37,011 bases of DNA from Flavobacteriaceae bacterium. GTDB taxonomy: Bacteria > Bacteroidota > Bacteroidia > Flavobacteriales > Flavobacteriaceae. Shown piece by piece: positions 16,920 to 26,238 of this stretch. The DNA lies in the NCBI GenBank assembly GCA_022425945.1, contig JAKMEK010000066.1:1-37011 (forward strand). Reading direction: 5' to 3'. Position 1 is the first letter of the stretch. Each line of letters opens with the position of its first letter. The position numbers and the translations under genes are program-made. The notes beneath the pieces are model-generated. The model did not search any database and was not told the DNA's origin. It saw only the letters and a list, made by a program, of their open reading frames with translations.

Positions 16920-17652
16920 CCAAGGATTTGATCGCGCTCAAAAGGATGTAAATAATGATTATTCCTGTAAGAGAAGCCAACCCATAGAGTAAAAACAAAC
17001 CGGTAGCTGCCATCAACAAAAGGACTGGAAAAAAAAGTGACATCATTCCTCCAGTAAATTTTAGCGAAAACATTTTCCAGTGAATATTCATCAAGAAGAC
17101 AGAGATTAAACAATAGGCACTTAAACTTATTGGATGCATCAAAAAAGCTGCATAATCCGCTAATTGTGGATGACGAAAAATCAGTGGCAATCCCATTATC
17201 ATTAGCGCATTTGCCGGTGCCGGAAGGCCTTTAAAGTAAGGCAATGGGTCGGTAATCAAATTAAACTTAGCTAAGCGAAAGGCAGCACCAAGGGTGATGC
17301 TATAGCCCAAGACTGCCAGAGGCGCTATTGAAAACACAAAGGTGAAATCGGGAAAGAATGAAAAAGCATAGTCAATATTTTTTACGCCAGCTAAAACAAA
17401 CAACTGATACATCAGTACTCCGGGTGCTAATCCACTTGTAATCAAATCTGCTAGAGAGTCTAACTGGACTCCCAAAGCGCTTTCTAATCCTAATAAACGT
17501 GCAAAAAAGCCATCAAAAAAATCAAAGAAAACCCCCAGGGCAAGAAAAAGTAGTGCTGCGTTAAACTGATGCGAAAATGCAAAAAATGTAGCCAAGCATC
17601 CGCATAATAAATTGAATGAAGTAAATAGGTGTGGAATTGCCTTCCTAAGCAT
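16909..17652 (-). CDS. pssA: CDP-diacylglycerol--serine O-phosphatidyltransferase
   Basis: A 247-residue membrane enzyme that makes phosphatidylserine, precursor of phosphatidylethanolamine. The CDP-alcohol phosphatidyltransferase motif is complete: DG-x2-AR-x8-G-x3-D-x3-D in [17 protein letters not shown] followed by VQLDSLAD (about residues 47-70). About seven to eight hydrophobic segments follow the usual topology, starting with [16 protein letters not shown], which is characteristic of the serine-specific subfamily rather than PgsA. Length is typical of the Bacillus-type PssA. It is single-gene, divergent from lnt with only 44 bases between them. Confidence 0.93.
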   Translation of the reverse strand: MLRKAIPHLFTSFNLLCGCLATFFAFSHQFNAALLFLALGVFFDFFDGFFARLLGLESALGVQLDSLADLITSGLAPGVLMYQLFVLAGVKNIDYAFSFFPDFTFVFSIAPLAVLGYSITLGAAFRLAKFNLITDPLPYFKGLPAPANALMIMGLPLIFRHPQLADYAAFLMHPISLSAYCLISVFLMNIHWKMFSLKFTGGMMSLFFPVLLLMAATGLFLLYGLASLTGIIIIYILLSAIKSLVKI

Positions 17653-17696
17653 ATCTTATTTTTTCAACCAATTTACAATTTTTATCAAGTTTAAAA

Positions 17697-19379
17697 ATGT
17701 TGAAACAAAATACTTTTTCCCTTTCTTTGTTGTGGATCAATATTTTTTTCAACGTGAAACAATACTTTGCCCTTTCCCTTAGTAGCGGATGCTTAATGGC
17801 ACTAGCATGGCCAACTTATGGCCTTGCCTTCCTTTCCTTTTTTGGCCTTATTCCCATGCTTTTTCTTGTTGAAAAAATCAATGGCTCTTCTGCAAAGCGA
17901 AAAGGACTGGCTGTTTTTCTTTACAGCTATATTGGTTTTTTTACTTGGAATGTAATCACCACCTGGTGGATCTATAACTCCACCCTTTTTGGCGCTGCAT
18001 TTGCAATCATTTACAACAGTAGTTTTTATGCCATCATTTTTACTGTTTTTAGATGGAGCTTAACACGACTCCCAAGAATTACCAGTCATTTATTTTTAAT
18101 CTCTTTCTGGATCGCCTTTGAAAAGTTTCATTTGAATTGGGATTTTTCCTGGCCATGGCTGAATTTAGGTAATGTCTTTTCTGAGTCGATTTTATGGATT
18201 CAATGGTATGAATATACGGGTGCTTTTGGTGGAACACTCTGGGTATTGTTATTGAATTTGATCGGACTTAAGTGGTTCCGTATTTACCAAAAAGAAAGAA
18301 ATCTTAAGGCAGCGATTAGCGGATATCTTCCCAATCTATTGTGGATTGGAATACCCATTGCGATCTCCCTTGTCTTGTATCAATCCCATACACCTTCATC
18401 GAAAGAAGTTGAAGTAGTTGTGCTTCAACCTAATCTCGACCCTTATGAGGAAAAGTACCAATTGACAAACACTAAACTACTCAGGATGGCTGAAGAGATT
18501 AGTGCTGATTATTTAACCAACAACACCGCTTATCTCCTTACACCAGAAGGATTCTTAGATGAAGGGAGCGGTTTAAATTTATCGAACTATCAAAGGGAAC
18601 CTTTTTATCAAACATTGATCAATTTTAATGAAAAACATCCTAACCTCTCCTTGCTAACGGGTGCTCAGTCCTATCGTTTGTATCCACCATCAAAAGAAGC
18701 CCCCTCACCCACCGCAAATGCAATTCGATCTGGAGGTTGGTATGACATCTACAATTCTGTATTTCAATTTGAAAAAAATCAATCCGATCAATTATATCAC
18801 AAGTCCAAATTAGTCGTAGGCGTGGAATACATGCCCTATAAGGCATTTTTGGCTCCTCTAATGGGAGAATTTTTACTTGATTTTGGTGGAACCATTGCCA
18901 CTAGGGGAACCCAAGCTTACCGTACCGTTTTTACAAATTCAGGCGGAATCAAAACTGCTCCAGTGGTTTGTTACGAATCTATTTATGGGGCTTACACTAC
19001 TGAATATGTACGCAATGGAGCACAGTTCCTAAGTATCGTCACCAATGATGCCTGGTGGGGAAATACCCAAGGTCATCAACAACTGCTTAGTTATGCCCGG
19101 CTTCGCGCCATTGAAAACCGACGTGATATAGCGCGATCTGCCAATACGGGTATTTCTGCCTTTATCAATGCTAAGGGAGAAATAACTCAACAACTCGCCT
19201 ATGAGGAGCAGGGTGCTTTGAAGGGAATGGTTGACCTGAACGATCATTTAACATTTTACACCATTTACGGGGATTATCTCGCACGCTGGGCAGGTTTTCT
19301 TTTTGTTCTCTTGTTGTGTATTGCGCTGAGTGGAAGACTGAAAGACAAGGCTACTTTTAATTTGCATTCGCCCGCTTAA
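17697..19379 (+). CDS. lnt: Apolipoprotein N-acyltransferase
   Basis: A 560-residue inner-membrane enzyme that adds the third acyl chain to the N-terminal cysteine of lipoproteins. The N-terminal half holds about eight membrane helices; the C-terminal nitrilase-like domain (about 235-510) carries the catalytic triad E284 in LTPEGFLDE, K369 in LYHKSKLV and C425 in APVVCYES. A last membrane helix closes the protein. The first 19 residues go beyond most homologues; a GTG at 17754 (residue 20) would give a more usual start, so the start is uncertain. The presence of Lnt fits the lipoprotein and Lpt genes nearby. Confidence 0.94.
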   Translation: MLKQNTFSLSLLWINIFFNVKQYFALSLSSGCLMALAWPTYGLAFLSFFGLIPMLFLVEKINGSSAKRKGLAVFLYSYIGFFTWNVITTWWIYNSTLFGAAFAIIYNSSFYAIIFTVFRWSLTRLPRITSHLFLISFWIAFEKFHLNWDFSWPWLNLGNVFSESILWIQWYEYTGAFGGTLWVLLLNLIGLKWFRIYQKERNLKAAISGYLPNLLWIGIPIAISLVLYQSHTPSSKEVEVVVLQPNLDPYEEKYQLTNTKLLRMAEEISADYLTNNTAYLLTPEGFLDEGSGLNLSNYQREPFYQTLINFNEKHPNLSLLTGAQSYRLYPPSKEAPSPTANAIRSGGWYDIYNSVFQFEKNQSDQLYHKSKLVVGVEYMPYKAFLAPLMGEFLLDFGGTIATRGTQAYRTVFTNSGGIKTAPVVCYESIYGAYTTEYVRNGAQFLSIVTNDAWWGNTQGHQQLLSYARLRAIENRRDIARSANTGISAFINAKGEITQQLAYEEQGALKGMVDLNDHLTFYTIYGDYLARWAGFLFVLLLCIALSGRLKDKATFNLHSPA

Positions 19380-19394
19380 CTCCAACATTTATAG

Positions 19395-19402
19395 TAGCTT
19401 TG
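19395..19402 (+). promoter_or_regulatory. Possible -7 box for the small membrane ORF and adenosyltransferase
   Basis: TAGCTTTG matches TAnnTTTG and lies five bases before the ATG at 19407. Predicted start of transcription is about 19406. No TTG at the usual upstream spacing. Confidence 0.4.
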
Positions 19403-19406
19403 TGCT

Positions 19407-19580
19407 ATGAATCAATCCATTCTTTCGGTTGTTGGGCTCATTATTGGGTATTACCTGATAAAAACATATCTCTTCAATCCACCGAAAAAAAAATCAAAAG
19501 AAGGATTTAGAAGGAAATATGAAGTTAGAAAAAAAGAAAAATTAAATGCAAGAGATGAAAGTTTACACCAAAACCGGTGA
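19407..19580 (+). CDS. Small single-pass membrane protein (57 residues), unknown
   Basis: An ATG-started frame of 57 codons that I read directly. It begins MNQSILSVVGLIIGYYLIKT, one clear membrane helix (about residues 4-18), followed by a strongly basic tail (NPPKKKSKEGFRRKYEVRKK). A hydrophobic helix followed by positive charge is the pattern of a real inner-membrane protein with a cytoplasmic tail. A TAGCTTTG promoter box lies immediately upstream. Its last 26 bases overlap the start of the adenosyltransferase gene, so the two may be translationally coupled. The family is not recognised and the function is unknown. Confidence 0.5.
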   Translation: MNQSILSVVGLIIGYYLIKTYLFNPPKKKSKEGFRRKYEVRKKEKLNARDESLHQNR

Positions 19581-20097
19581 CGACGGCACCACCAGCTTAT
19601 TTTCAGGAAAAAGAGTTCCAAAACATGACATTCGCATAAAAGCCTACGGAACCATCGATGAATTAAATAGTTGGGTAGGGTCTATTCGTGACCATGCTGA
19701 AAATGATCTAGCGGATGACCTCATCAATATTCAACGAAATCTTATGACCATTGGTTCCCAATTGGCAAATGACAGTGAAACTTTTTCAATTGAAAAAATA
19801 AATGCCGCTGATGTTCGCAAGTTGGAACAAAACATCGACCAAATAACCGATGCCCTCCCTCCCTTAAAGAATTTTGTCATTCCCGGAGGACATCCCTTGG
19901 TCTCTCAAACTCACCTAGCCCGCTGCGTATGCCGACGAGCTGAACGATATATCACTGAATTAAAAGAACTTACGACAGTTGATTCGCCAGTCATATTCTA
20001 CATAAATCGCTTGTCAGATTACTTTTTTACCCTTTCAAGAAAATTCACCCAAGACCTCAATCTCCCAGAAATTAAATGGGAGCCGAGTCGAAAATAG
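19555..20097 (+). CDS. Corrinoid adenosyltransferase, PduO type
   Basis: A 180-residue enzyme that transfers the adenosyl group of ATP to cob(I)alamin, making coenzyme B12. The family N-terminus MKVYTKTGDDGTTSLFSGKRV is the ATP-binding loop, followed by helical bundle motifs ELNSWVGS (DELN/S type) and VIPGGHPLVSQTHLARCVCRRAER, in which the Arg and Glu contact ATP. Start at 19555 (second ATG) agrees with family alignments; 19546 is the alternative. No other cobalamin genes are nearby, so it probably serves salvage of corrinoids for B12-dependent enzymes elsewhere. No cobalamin riboswitch is seen upstream. Confidence 0.93.
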   Translation: MKVYTKTGDDGTTSLFSGKRVPKHDIRIKAYGTIDELNSWVGSIRDHAENDLADDLINIQRNLMTIGSQLANDSETFSIEKINAADVRKLEQNIDQITDALPPLKNFVIPGGHPLVSQTHLARCVCRRAERYITELKELTTVDSPVIFYINRLSDYFFTLSRKFTQDLNLPEIKWEPSRK

Positions 20098-20106
20098 CGA
20101 AATAAC

Positions 20107-20136
20107 TTGCACAGAAACTTGAAACAAGTATTTTTG
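20107..20136 (+). promoter_or_regulatory. Promoter of the DUF2795 gene
   Basis: TTG (20107-20109) and TATTTTTG (20129-20136) are separated by 19 bases, the full Bacteroidota -33/-7 arrangement. Predicted transcription start is about 20140, giving a leader of roughly ten bases to the ATG at 20150. Confidence 0.6.
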
Positions 20137-20149
20137 CAAAAAAAAAGTC

Positions 20150-20371
20150 ATGTATTGGACATTAGAATTAGCTTCTTATTTAAGTGATGCACCTTGGCCA
20201 GCCTCCAAAGATGAATTGATTGATTTTTCAATTCGAACTGGAGCTCCTCTTGAGGTTGTAGAGAATCTTCAATCCATGGAAGATGAGGGAGATGTCTATG
20301 AATCTATTGAAGAAATATGGCCAGACTTCCCCTCTGACGAAGACTATCTTTGGAACGAGGATGAATATTAA
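20150..20371 (+). CDS. DUF2795 family small acidic protein
   Basis: A 73-residue, very acidic cytoplasmic protein. The pattern ELASYLSDAPWPASKDELIDFSI, then GAPLEVVENLQSM and DEGDVYESIEEIWPDFP, matches the DUF2795 family, small helical proteins widely found next to unrelated genes in Bacteroidota. No catalytic residue is apparent; a protein-binding role is possible but unproven. It has its own promoter (20107-20136) and terminator (20387-20413), so it is a single-gene transcript between the adenosyltransferase and secA. Confidence 0.85.
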   Translation: MYWTLELASYLSDAPWPASKDELIDFSIRTGAPLEVVENLQSMEDEGDVYESIEEIWPDFPSDEDYLWNEDEY

Positions 20372-20386
20372 CACTTCAAAATCATA

Positions 20387-20413
20387 AAAGTCTCGTTTTG
20401 AGGCTTTTTTTTT
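20387..20413 (+). terminator. Rho-independent terminator after the DUF2795 gene
   Basis: AAAGTCTC (20387-20394) pairs with GAGGCTTT (20400-20407) with one G-T wobble around a five-base loop, then a T run to 20413. Confidence 0.8.
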
Positions 20414-20416
20414 GAC

Positions 20417-20424
20417 TACATTTG
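20417..20424 (+). promoter_or_regulatory. Promoter -7 box of secA
   Basis: TACATTTG matches TAnnTTTG; a TTTTG ends 16 bases upstream at 20400. Predicted start near 20428 gives a 20-base leader to the ATG at 20449 and argues against the in-frame TTG at 20422 as start. Confidence 0.5.
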
Positions 20425-20448
20425 AGTAGAAAATGCCTGTATAGAAAT

Positions 20449-23400
20449 ATGAGTTTTATAAACAATCTCTTGAAAGCCTTTGTTGGCGATAAAACAAAGA
20501 AAGACCTCAAGTCCATCCTGCCCCTTGTAGACAAGATAAAAAGCTACAAAGCAGAATTCGAACAATTAAGTCATGACGAATTGAGGGCAAAAACACTTGC
20601 TTTCAAAACCAAAATAAAAGAAGGTAGAATTAATTTCGATGCCGAAATTGAAGACCACAAAGCAACCATTCTTTCGTTGGAGGACATTGATGAGCGTGAG
20701 CGCTTGTACAATCTTATCGATCAACTCGAAAAAGACGCCCTAGAGAAAACAGAGGAAGTTTTATTGGATATACTACCCGAAGCTTTTGCAGTGGTTAAAG
20801 AAACTGCTTTGCGATTCAAAAACAATGTAAACATTGAAGTAACTGCAAGTGAGTTCGATCGATCGCTTTCGCAAAACAAAGATTATGTTAGCCTTCAAGG
20901 AGACAAAGCCGTGTGGGCCAATCAATGGGATGCAGCCGGAAAAGCTATTCTTTGGGACATGGTACACTACGACGTTCAGCTCATTGGAGGTATTGCCATG
21001 CACCAGGGTAAAATTGCGGAAATGCAAACCGGAGAAGGAAAAACCTTGGTAGCAACGCTACCTGTATACCTCAACGCACTTTCGGGTAAAGGAGTTCATT
21101 TAGTCACAGTAAATGATTACTTGGCCAAACGAGATAGCGCATGGATGTCACCCATCTTTGAATTTCATGGGCTAAGTGTTGATTGTATTGATTACCACCA
21201 ACCGAACAGCGAGGCGAGAAGAAAAGCCTATTTAGCCGACATCACCTATGGAACAAATAATGAATTTGGTTTTGATTATTTGCGTGATAACATGTCTCAC
21301 ACACCTGAGGATCTTGTTCAAAGAAAGCATCACTTTGCCATTGTCGATGAAGTTGATTCGGTCTTGGTAGACGATGCGCGTACTCCGCTCATTATTTCTG
21401 GACCCATCCCAGAGGGAGATCGTCATGAATTTGACGAATTAAAGCCCAAGGTTGCTGACTTATACAGCAAACAACGTAGCATGTTAACCACTGTTTTGGC
21501 AGAGGCTAAAAAGAAAATTGGCGAAGGAAATACCGAAGAAGGAGGAATTCTATTGTTGCGCGTTTATCGTGGTTTGCCCAAAAACAAAGCACTCATCAAA
21601 TTCCTTAGTGAAGAAGGTGTGAAACAACTACTTCAAAATACGGAAAACCAATACATGCAGGACAACAATCGTGAAATGCATGTGATCGACGCAGAATTGT
21701 TTTTTGTCATCGACGAAAAGAACAATTCAGTTGAATTGACTGATAAGGGGGTAGAATACCTTTCTGAAAGTGTACAAGACAAAAGCTTTTTTGTTTTGCC
21801 CGATATAGGGACCGAGATTGCCAAAATAGAAAATCTAGCATTAACGCCTGAAAAAGAAGCTGCAGAAAAAGAAGTCCTTTTTAAAGACTTTGGGATTAAA
21901 AGCGAACGTATCCACACCATGACCCAGCTGTTCAAGGCCTACACCTTGTTTGAAAAAGATACTGAATATGTGGTGATGGAAAACAAGGTCATGATCGTAG
22001 ATGAACAGACAGGTCGTATCATGGACGGAAGACGTTATTCAGACGGCTTGCATCAAGCAATAGAAGCCAAGGAAAGTGTTAAAATTGAAGCAGCTACGCA
22101 AACATTTGCAACCGTTACACTTCAGAACTATTTCCGCATGTACCACAAGCTTACCGGAATGACGGGAACTGCTGTTACTGAGGCAGGAGAATTGTGGGAA
22201 ATCTATAAACTTGATGTAGTTGAAATCCCCACCAATCGACCAATTGCGCGAAAGGATGAAGAAGATTTAATCTACAAAACAAAAAGAGAAAAATACAATG
22301 CTGTCATTGAAGAGGTGACCAAACTATCGCAAGCCGGAAGACCCGTATTGATTGGAACTACCTCTGTTGAAATTTCCGAATTACTCAGCAAAATGCTGAA
22401 TATTCGCAAAGTGAAACACAATGTCCTAAATGCTAAACTCCACAAAAAAGAAGCTGATATCGTTGCTGAGGCAGGAAATCCAGGAGTGGTTACCATTGCC
22501 ACCAACATGGCAGGACGTGGAACCGATATAAAGCTCTCTGATCAAGTTAAAGCAGCAGGAGGATTGGCTATAGTAGGAACAGAACGCCATGATTCTCGAA
22601 GAGTAGACCGCCAGCTAAGAGGTCGTTCTGGACGTCAAGGTGATCCTGGAAGCTCACAATTCTTTGTTTCTCTAGAAGACAACCTAATGCGCCTATTCGG
22701 TTCAGACCGTGTAGCCAAAGTAATGGACCGTATGGGACTTGAGGAAGGCGAAGTGATTCAACATTCCATGATGACCAAGTCCATTGAGCGGGCACAAAAG
22801 AAAGTAGAAGAAAACAACTTTGGTGTACGTAAACGCTTGTTGGAATATGACGATGTAATGAATGCACAGCGTGAAGTAATCTACAAACGCAGAAAACACG
22901 CTTTGGAAGGGGATCGTCTAAAGGTTGACATCGCTAACATGCTGTTCGAAACCTGTGAAGACATTGTATTAAACACCAAAGCGGCGAACGACTTCAAAAA
23001 CTTTGAATTCCAGATCATCAGTACATTCTCTATTACTGCACCAGTCTTGCAAGACGAGTTTGAGGCCATGACCGAGGGTGAACTGATCGACAAATTGTAT
23101 GAAACCACCTTTAACTACTACAAACAAAAAGGTGAAATCAATGCTACGCTTACATTTCCTGTAATTAAAAATGTCTATGAGCGTCCAGGCAATACTTTTG
23201 AGAAAATTGTTGTTCCATTTACCGATGGAAACAAAACCCTCAATGTCGTTACCCAATTAGAAAAAGCCTACCAAACAAAAGGGAAACATCTGATTGAGGA
23301 CTTCGAACGCAACATTACTCTGGCACTAATTGATGAAGCTTGGAAGAATCACCTGCGAAAAATGGACGAATTAAAACAATCCGTTCAATTGGCTGTTCAC

Positions 23401-23814
23401 GAGCAAAAAGACCCATTGTTGATTTATAAGTTTGAGGCATTTGAATTATTCAAAGGCATGATTGGTCGTTTAAATAGAGAAGTAATTTCCTTTTTGTTAA
23501 AAGGAAGTATACCCTCTCAAGACACCTCCATCAAGGAAGCAAAACGTCCGGGTAGAAAAGACAATCTAAAAACCTCTAAAGACGATGTTCTTAATACGGA
23601 GGAGCTAGCGGCAAAACAACGTGCTGTTGGTGCAGGAGCTAGCGCTCCACAGCGTCAAACCGTTGAGACGATCACACGTGAATTGCCTAAAATTGGACGA
23701 AACGAACAAGTCAACATCAAAAATGCTGTTACAGGCGAAAGCAAAATAGTGAAATTCAAGCAGGCCGAGCCACTTATTAAGAGTGGTCAATGGGTATTGG
23801 TTGGAAAAAATTAA
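20449..23814 (+). CDS. secA: Preprotein translocase ATPase SecA
   Basis: A 1121-residue cytoplasmic ATPase that drives proteins through SecYEG. Walker A MQTGEGKT (192-199) and [14 protein letters not shown] (from 300) are intact, as are the second motor domain motifs [12 protein letters not shown] and [14 protein letters not shown]. It is about 220 residues longer than E. coli SecA, with extra sequence near residues 340-470, the usual Bacteroidota form. The C-terminal zinc-binding cysteine motif is absent; instead the protein ends in [20 protein letters not shown], a basic tail that I recall from other flavobacterial SecA proteins. ATG 20449 is chosen from the promoter position and family alignment. 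Confidence 0.97.
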   Translation: MSFINNLLKAFVGDKTKKDLKSILPLVDKIKSYKAEFEQLSHDELRAKTLAFKTKIKEGRINFDAEIEDHKATILSLEDIDERERLYNLIDQLEKDALEKTEEVLLDILPEAFAVVKETALRFKNNVNIEVTASEFDRSLSQNKDYVSLQGDKAVWANQWDAAGKAILWDMVHYDVQLIGGIAMHQGKIAEMQTGEGKTLVATLPVYLNALSGKGVHLVTVNDYLAKRDSAWMSPIFEFHGLSVDCIDYHQPNSEARRKAYLADITYGTNNEFGFDYLRDNMSHTPEDLVQRKHHFAIVDEVDSVLVDDARTPLIISGPIPEGDRHEFDELKPKVADLYSKQRSMLTTVLAEAKKKIGEGNTEEGGILLLRVYRGLPKNKALIKFLSEEGVKQLLQNTENQYMQDNNREMHVIDAELFFVIDEKNNSVELTDKGVEYLSESVQDKSFFVLPDIGTEIAKIENLALTPEKEAAEKEVLFKDFGIKSERIHTMTQLFKAYTLFEKDTEYVVMENKVMIVDEQTGRIMDGRRYSDGLHQAIEAKESVKIEAATQTFATVTLQNYFRMYHKLTGMTGTAVTEAGELWEIYKLDVVEIPTNRPIARKDEEDLIYKTKREKYNAVIEEVTKLSQAGRPVLIGTTSVEISELLSKMLNIRKVKHNVLNAKLHKKEADIVAEAGNPGVVTIATNMAGRGTDIKLSDQVKAAGGLAIVGTERHDSRRVDRQLRGRSGRQGDPGSSQFFVSLEDNLMRLFGSDRVAKVMDRMGLEEGEVIQHSMMTKSIERAQKKVEENNFGVRKRLLEYDDVMNAQREVIYKRRKHALEGDRLKVDIANMLFETCEDIVLNTKAANDFKNFEFQIISTFSITAPVLQDEFEAMTEGELIDKLYETTFNYYKQKGEINATLTFPVIKNVYERPGNTFEKIVVPFTDGNKTLNVVTQLEKAYQTKGKHLIEDFERNITLALIDEAWKNHLRKMDELKQSVQLAVHEQKDPLLIYKFEAFELFKGMIGRLNREVISFLLKGSIPSQDTSIKEAKRPGRKDNLKTSKDDVLNTEELAAKQRAVGAGASAPQRQTVETITRELPKIGRNEQVNIKNAVTGESKIVKFKQAEPLIKSGQWVLVGKN

Positions 23815-23843
23815 TTCGTAACTTTCCATAAATTATGTAGGAT

Positions 23844-25103
23844 ATGGAGACGTACGCGAATATATTGTTGATTGCCATTCCAAGTTTTATGGTGCTGGTT
23901 CTTATTGAAATCCTTTACGGGATTTGGAAAAAGAAACAAACCTACACCCTAATGGATACCATTTCAAGTTTAAGTTCTGGGACAACCAATTTACTTAAGG
24001 ACCTACTCGGTATTGGAATTATCATCATTTCCTATCCTTTTTTGCGCGATCAATTGGCCCTTATAAGCATGGAAGAGAGTGTTCTCTTATATTTTATTGC
24101 TTTTATATGTATTGATTTTGCCAGCTATTGGAATCACCGACTTAACCATTCAATCAATGTTTTTTGGAACCGACATGTTGTACATCATAGCAGTGAAGAA
24201 TTTAATTTAGCTTGCGCACTCCGACAAAGTATTTCTAGTCTCATTGGTTTTGGGGCTTTATTCCTTCTACCGGCTGCCTTCCTTGGTGTACCGCATAAAA
24301 TAATTACTATACTGGCACCTTTGCACTTGTTTGGCCAATTTTGGTACCACACCCGACATATTGGAAAATTAGGATGGATCGAATATATTTTGGTTACCCC
24401 TTCCCAACATAGGGTGCACCATGCCATTAATCCAGCATATGTAGATAAAAATTTATCCGCCATATTTTGCATATGGGATAGGCTCTTTGGAACATTCCAA
24501 GAAGAACTAGACGATGTTCCTTGTGTATATGGAACCTTGAAACCTGTACAAACATGGAACCCCATACTGATTAATTTTCAACACCTATGGGGGTTAACAC
24601 AAGATGCGTGGTATGCTAAGAATTGGGGAGATAAGCTAAAACTATGGTTCATGCCTACTGGTTGGCGTCCAGCAGATGTGGCGAAACGCTTTCCTAAAGA
24701 AACCATTGCAAATGTTTATGCTCTAGAAAAGTATGCCCCGGTCTACACCCTAAAACATAAGTTGACGGCAATCTTTCACTTTGTTTGTTTAAATGCTTTT
24801 ATCTACATTTTTCTATCTTCTTTTGGATCGCTGAATCTTTTTTCACAAATGGCTTTTGCAGTGCTCATCTTTACCACCATTTTTGGATTCACATCGCTCA
24901 TGGATGGACATCGTTGGGCTTTTGTTTTTGAAATTGTGCGTTCGTTGATTGGACTGTGTATTTTCTTTCACCCAACACAAGCTTCGATTTGGACAACCGA
25001 TGTTGTTTTTGCTGGTGCCTCTACACTCTATTTTGTGTTGACATTAGTTGCAACATTGTGGATGGCGCAATCCCTACCCCAGCGCTCTTTAATTGCCTCC
25101 TAG
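23844..25103 (+). CDS. Fatty acid hydroxylase / sterol desaturase family membrane protein
   Basis: A 419-residue integral membrane oxygenase of the di-iron hydroxylase superfamily. The three histidine clusters are complete: HRLNH, then RHVVHHS and QHRVHHA, all within about residues 98-195, and they should hold a non-haem di-iron centre. N-terminal membrane helices precede the catalytic part, and a further cluster of four helices occupies residues 310-415. The arrangement resembles alkylglycerol monooxygenase (TMEM195-like) proteins more than C-4 sterol methyl oxidase. The substrate is probably a lipid but cannot be named. The next gene, a glycosyltransferase, starts one base after its stop. 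Confidence 0.88.
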   Translation: METYANILLIAIPSFMVLVLIEILYGIWKKKQTYTLMDTISSLSSGTTNLLKDLLGIGIIIISYPFLRDQLALISMEESVLLYFIAFICIDFASYWNHRLNHSINVFWNRHVVHHSSEEFNLACALRQSISSLIGFGALFLLPAAFLGVPHKIITILAPLHLFGQFWYHTRHIGKLGWIEYILVTPSQHRVHHAINPAYVDKNLSAIFCIWDRLFGTFQEELDDVPCVYGTLKPVQTWNPILINFQHLWGLTQDAWYAKNWGDKLKLWFMPTGWRPADVAKRFPKETIANVYALEKYAPVYTLKHKLTAIFHFVCLNAFIYIFLSSFGSLNLFSQMAFAVLIFTTIFGFTSLMDGHRWAFVFEIVRSLIGLCIFFHPTQASIWTTDVVFAGASTLYFVLTLVATLWMAQSLPQRSLIAS

Positions 25104-25104
25104 A

Positions 25105-26238
25105 ATGAGGGAATCAACATCAGTAGATTTTATTTTACTTGGTCCTGCTCATCCCTACAGAGGTGGTATAGCCGATACACAAGCTCATTTTGCCAAAGCC
25201 TTAATCGATTTGGGATACACTGTAGAACTTTGGACATTCACCCAACTCTACCCCACTTTGCTTTTTCCTGGTAAAACACAGTTTAGTCAAGAAAAACCCT
25301 TACACTCACTTCCCATTGTAAGAAAAATACACAGCTACAATCCATTTCAATGGAGAACTATTGCAAAAGCAATTAACCAAAAACAACCCAAAGCGGTGCT
25401 TTTTCGCTATTGGACCCCATTGCTTGCCCCATGCTGGAATGGAATTGCCAAAAGGCTGAACAATAATATTAAAAAAATCGCCTTGGTGGATAATTGGGTT
25501 CCCCACGAGTCTAACATATGGGACAGCTTTCTAAATAGGCGTTTTGAGCAACAAATGGATGCGTTTACGACACTTTCCACTGCCATTTCAAACAACTTGA
25601 GCAAGTTGAGTAAAAAGCCTGTATGGGGGAAGATACACCCCATTCCAATGGACTTGCCCCAAAAAAAAACTAGAGAAGAGGCTTGCCAGTATCTAAAACT
25701 CGATCCAAAGGAAAACTATTTACTTTTCTTTGGTCTCATTCGTCCCTACAAGGGATTGGACCTACTCCTTAAAGCGATGAAACAACATCCTAAGAAACAA
25801 CTACTCATTGTCGGAGAGTGCTATGAGAAAAAACAAAAATACAGCTCGTTGATCGATTCACTAGGGCTAAAAAAGCAGGTGCGTTTCGTCGATCGCTTTG
25901 TACCGCTTGAGGAAGCTGCTCATTACTTTTCAGCGGCAGACGGGCTAGTGCTCCCCTATAAAACAGCAACCCAAAGTGGGGTAATCGCCCTAGCCTATCA
26001 TTTTGAAACGCCCCTAGTCGTTACCAAGCACGATGGATTAACTGAACCAATCCTGAATGACACTACTGGAATCATAACAGAAGTCAACTCAGAAGCTATC
26101 GCAGAAGGAATATCCCAGCTCTACGATGACGATAATATTCGACGCTTTAAAAATAATCTACAAAAAACGAAGGGCAATTATGCTTGGACAACCTATGCAC
26201 AAGCTTGGGTGAATTTTACGCTAAATGAAACAACATAA
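25105..26238 (+). CDS. Glycosyltransferase family 4-like protein
   Basis: A 377-residue cytoplasmic glycosyltransferase with a GT-B fold. The N-terminal domain begins FILLGPAHPYRGGIADTQ, the glycine-rich acceptor region. The C-terminal domain has LLFFGLIRPYKGLDLLLKAM and ends in the donor-binding region LPYKTATQSGVIALAY. The usual two glutamates of the E-x7-E motif are Gln and Ala here, a variant I have seen in one GT4 subgroup. Start at ATG 25105, one base after the preceding stop; a TTG at 25093 would overlap that gene. It is coupled to the hydroxylase before it and overlaps the HAD gene after it, suggesting a shared glycolipid or polysaccharide task. Confidence 0.88.
   Translation: MRESTSVDFILLGPAHPYRGGIADTQAHFAKALIDLGYTVELWTFTQLYPTLLFPGKTQFSQEKPLHSLPIVRKIHSYNPFQWRTIAKAINQKQPKAVLFRYWTPLLAPCWNGIAKRLNNNIKKIALVDNWVPHESNIWDSFLNRRFEQQMDAFTTLSTAISNNLSKLSKKPVWGKIHPIPMDLPQKKTREEACQYLKLDPKENYLLFFGLIRPYKGLDLLLKAMKQHPKKQLLIVGECYEKKQKYSSLIDSLGLKKQVRFVDRFVPLEEAAHYFSAADGLVLPYKTATQSGVIALAYHFETPLVVTKHDGLTEPILNDTTGIITEVNSEAIAEGISQLYDDDNIRRFKNNLQKTKGNYAWTTYAQAWVNFTLNETT

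Noticed and set aside
19381-19554. Cobalamin riboswitch ahead of the adenosyltransferase
   Set aside because: There are only 175 bases and most are occupied by a small ORF; the conserved B12 box is not present.
24185-24565. 126-codon antisense frame within the hydroxylase gene
   Set aside because: It lies wholly inside a gene with three intact histidine clusters and has no family features; it is a shadow frame.
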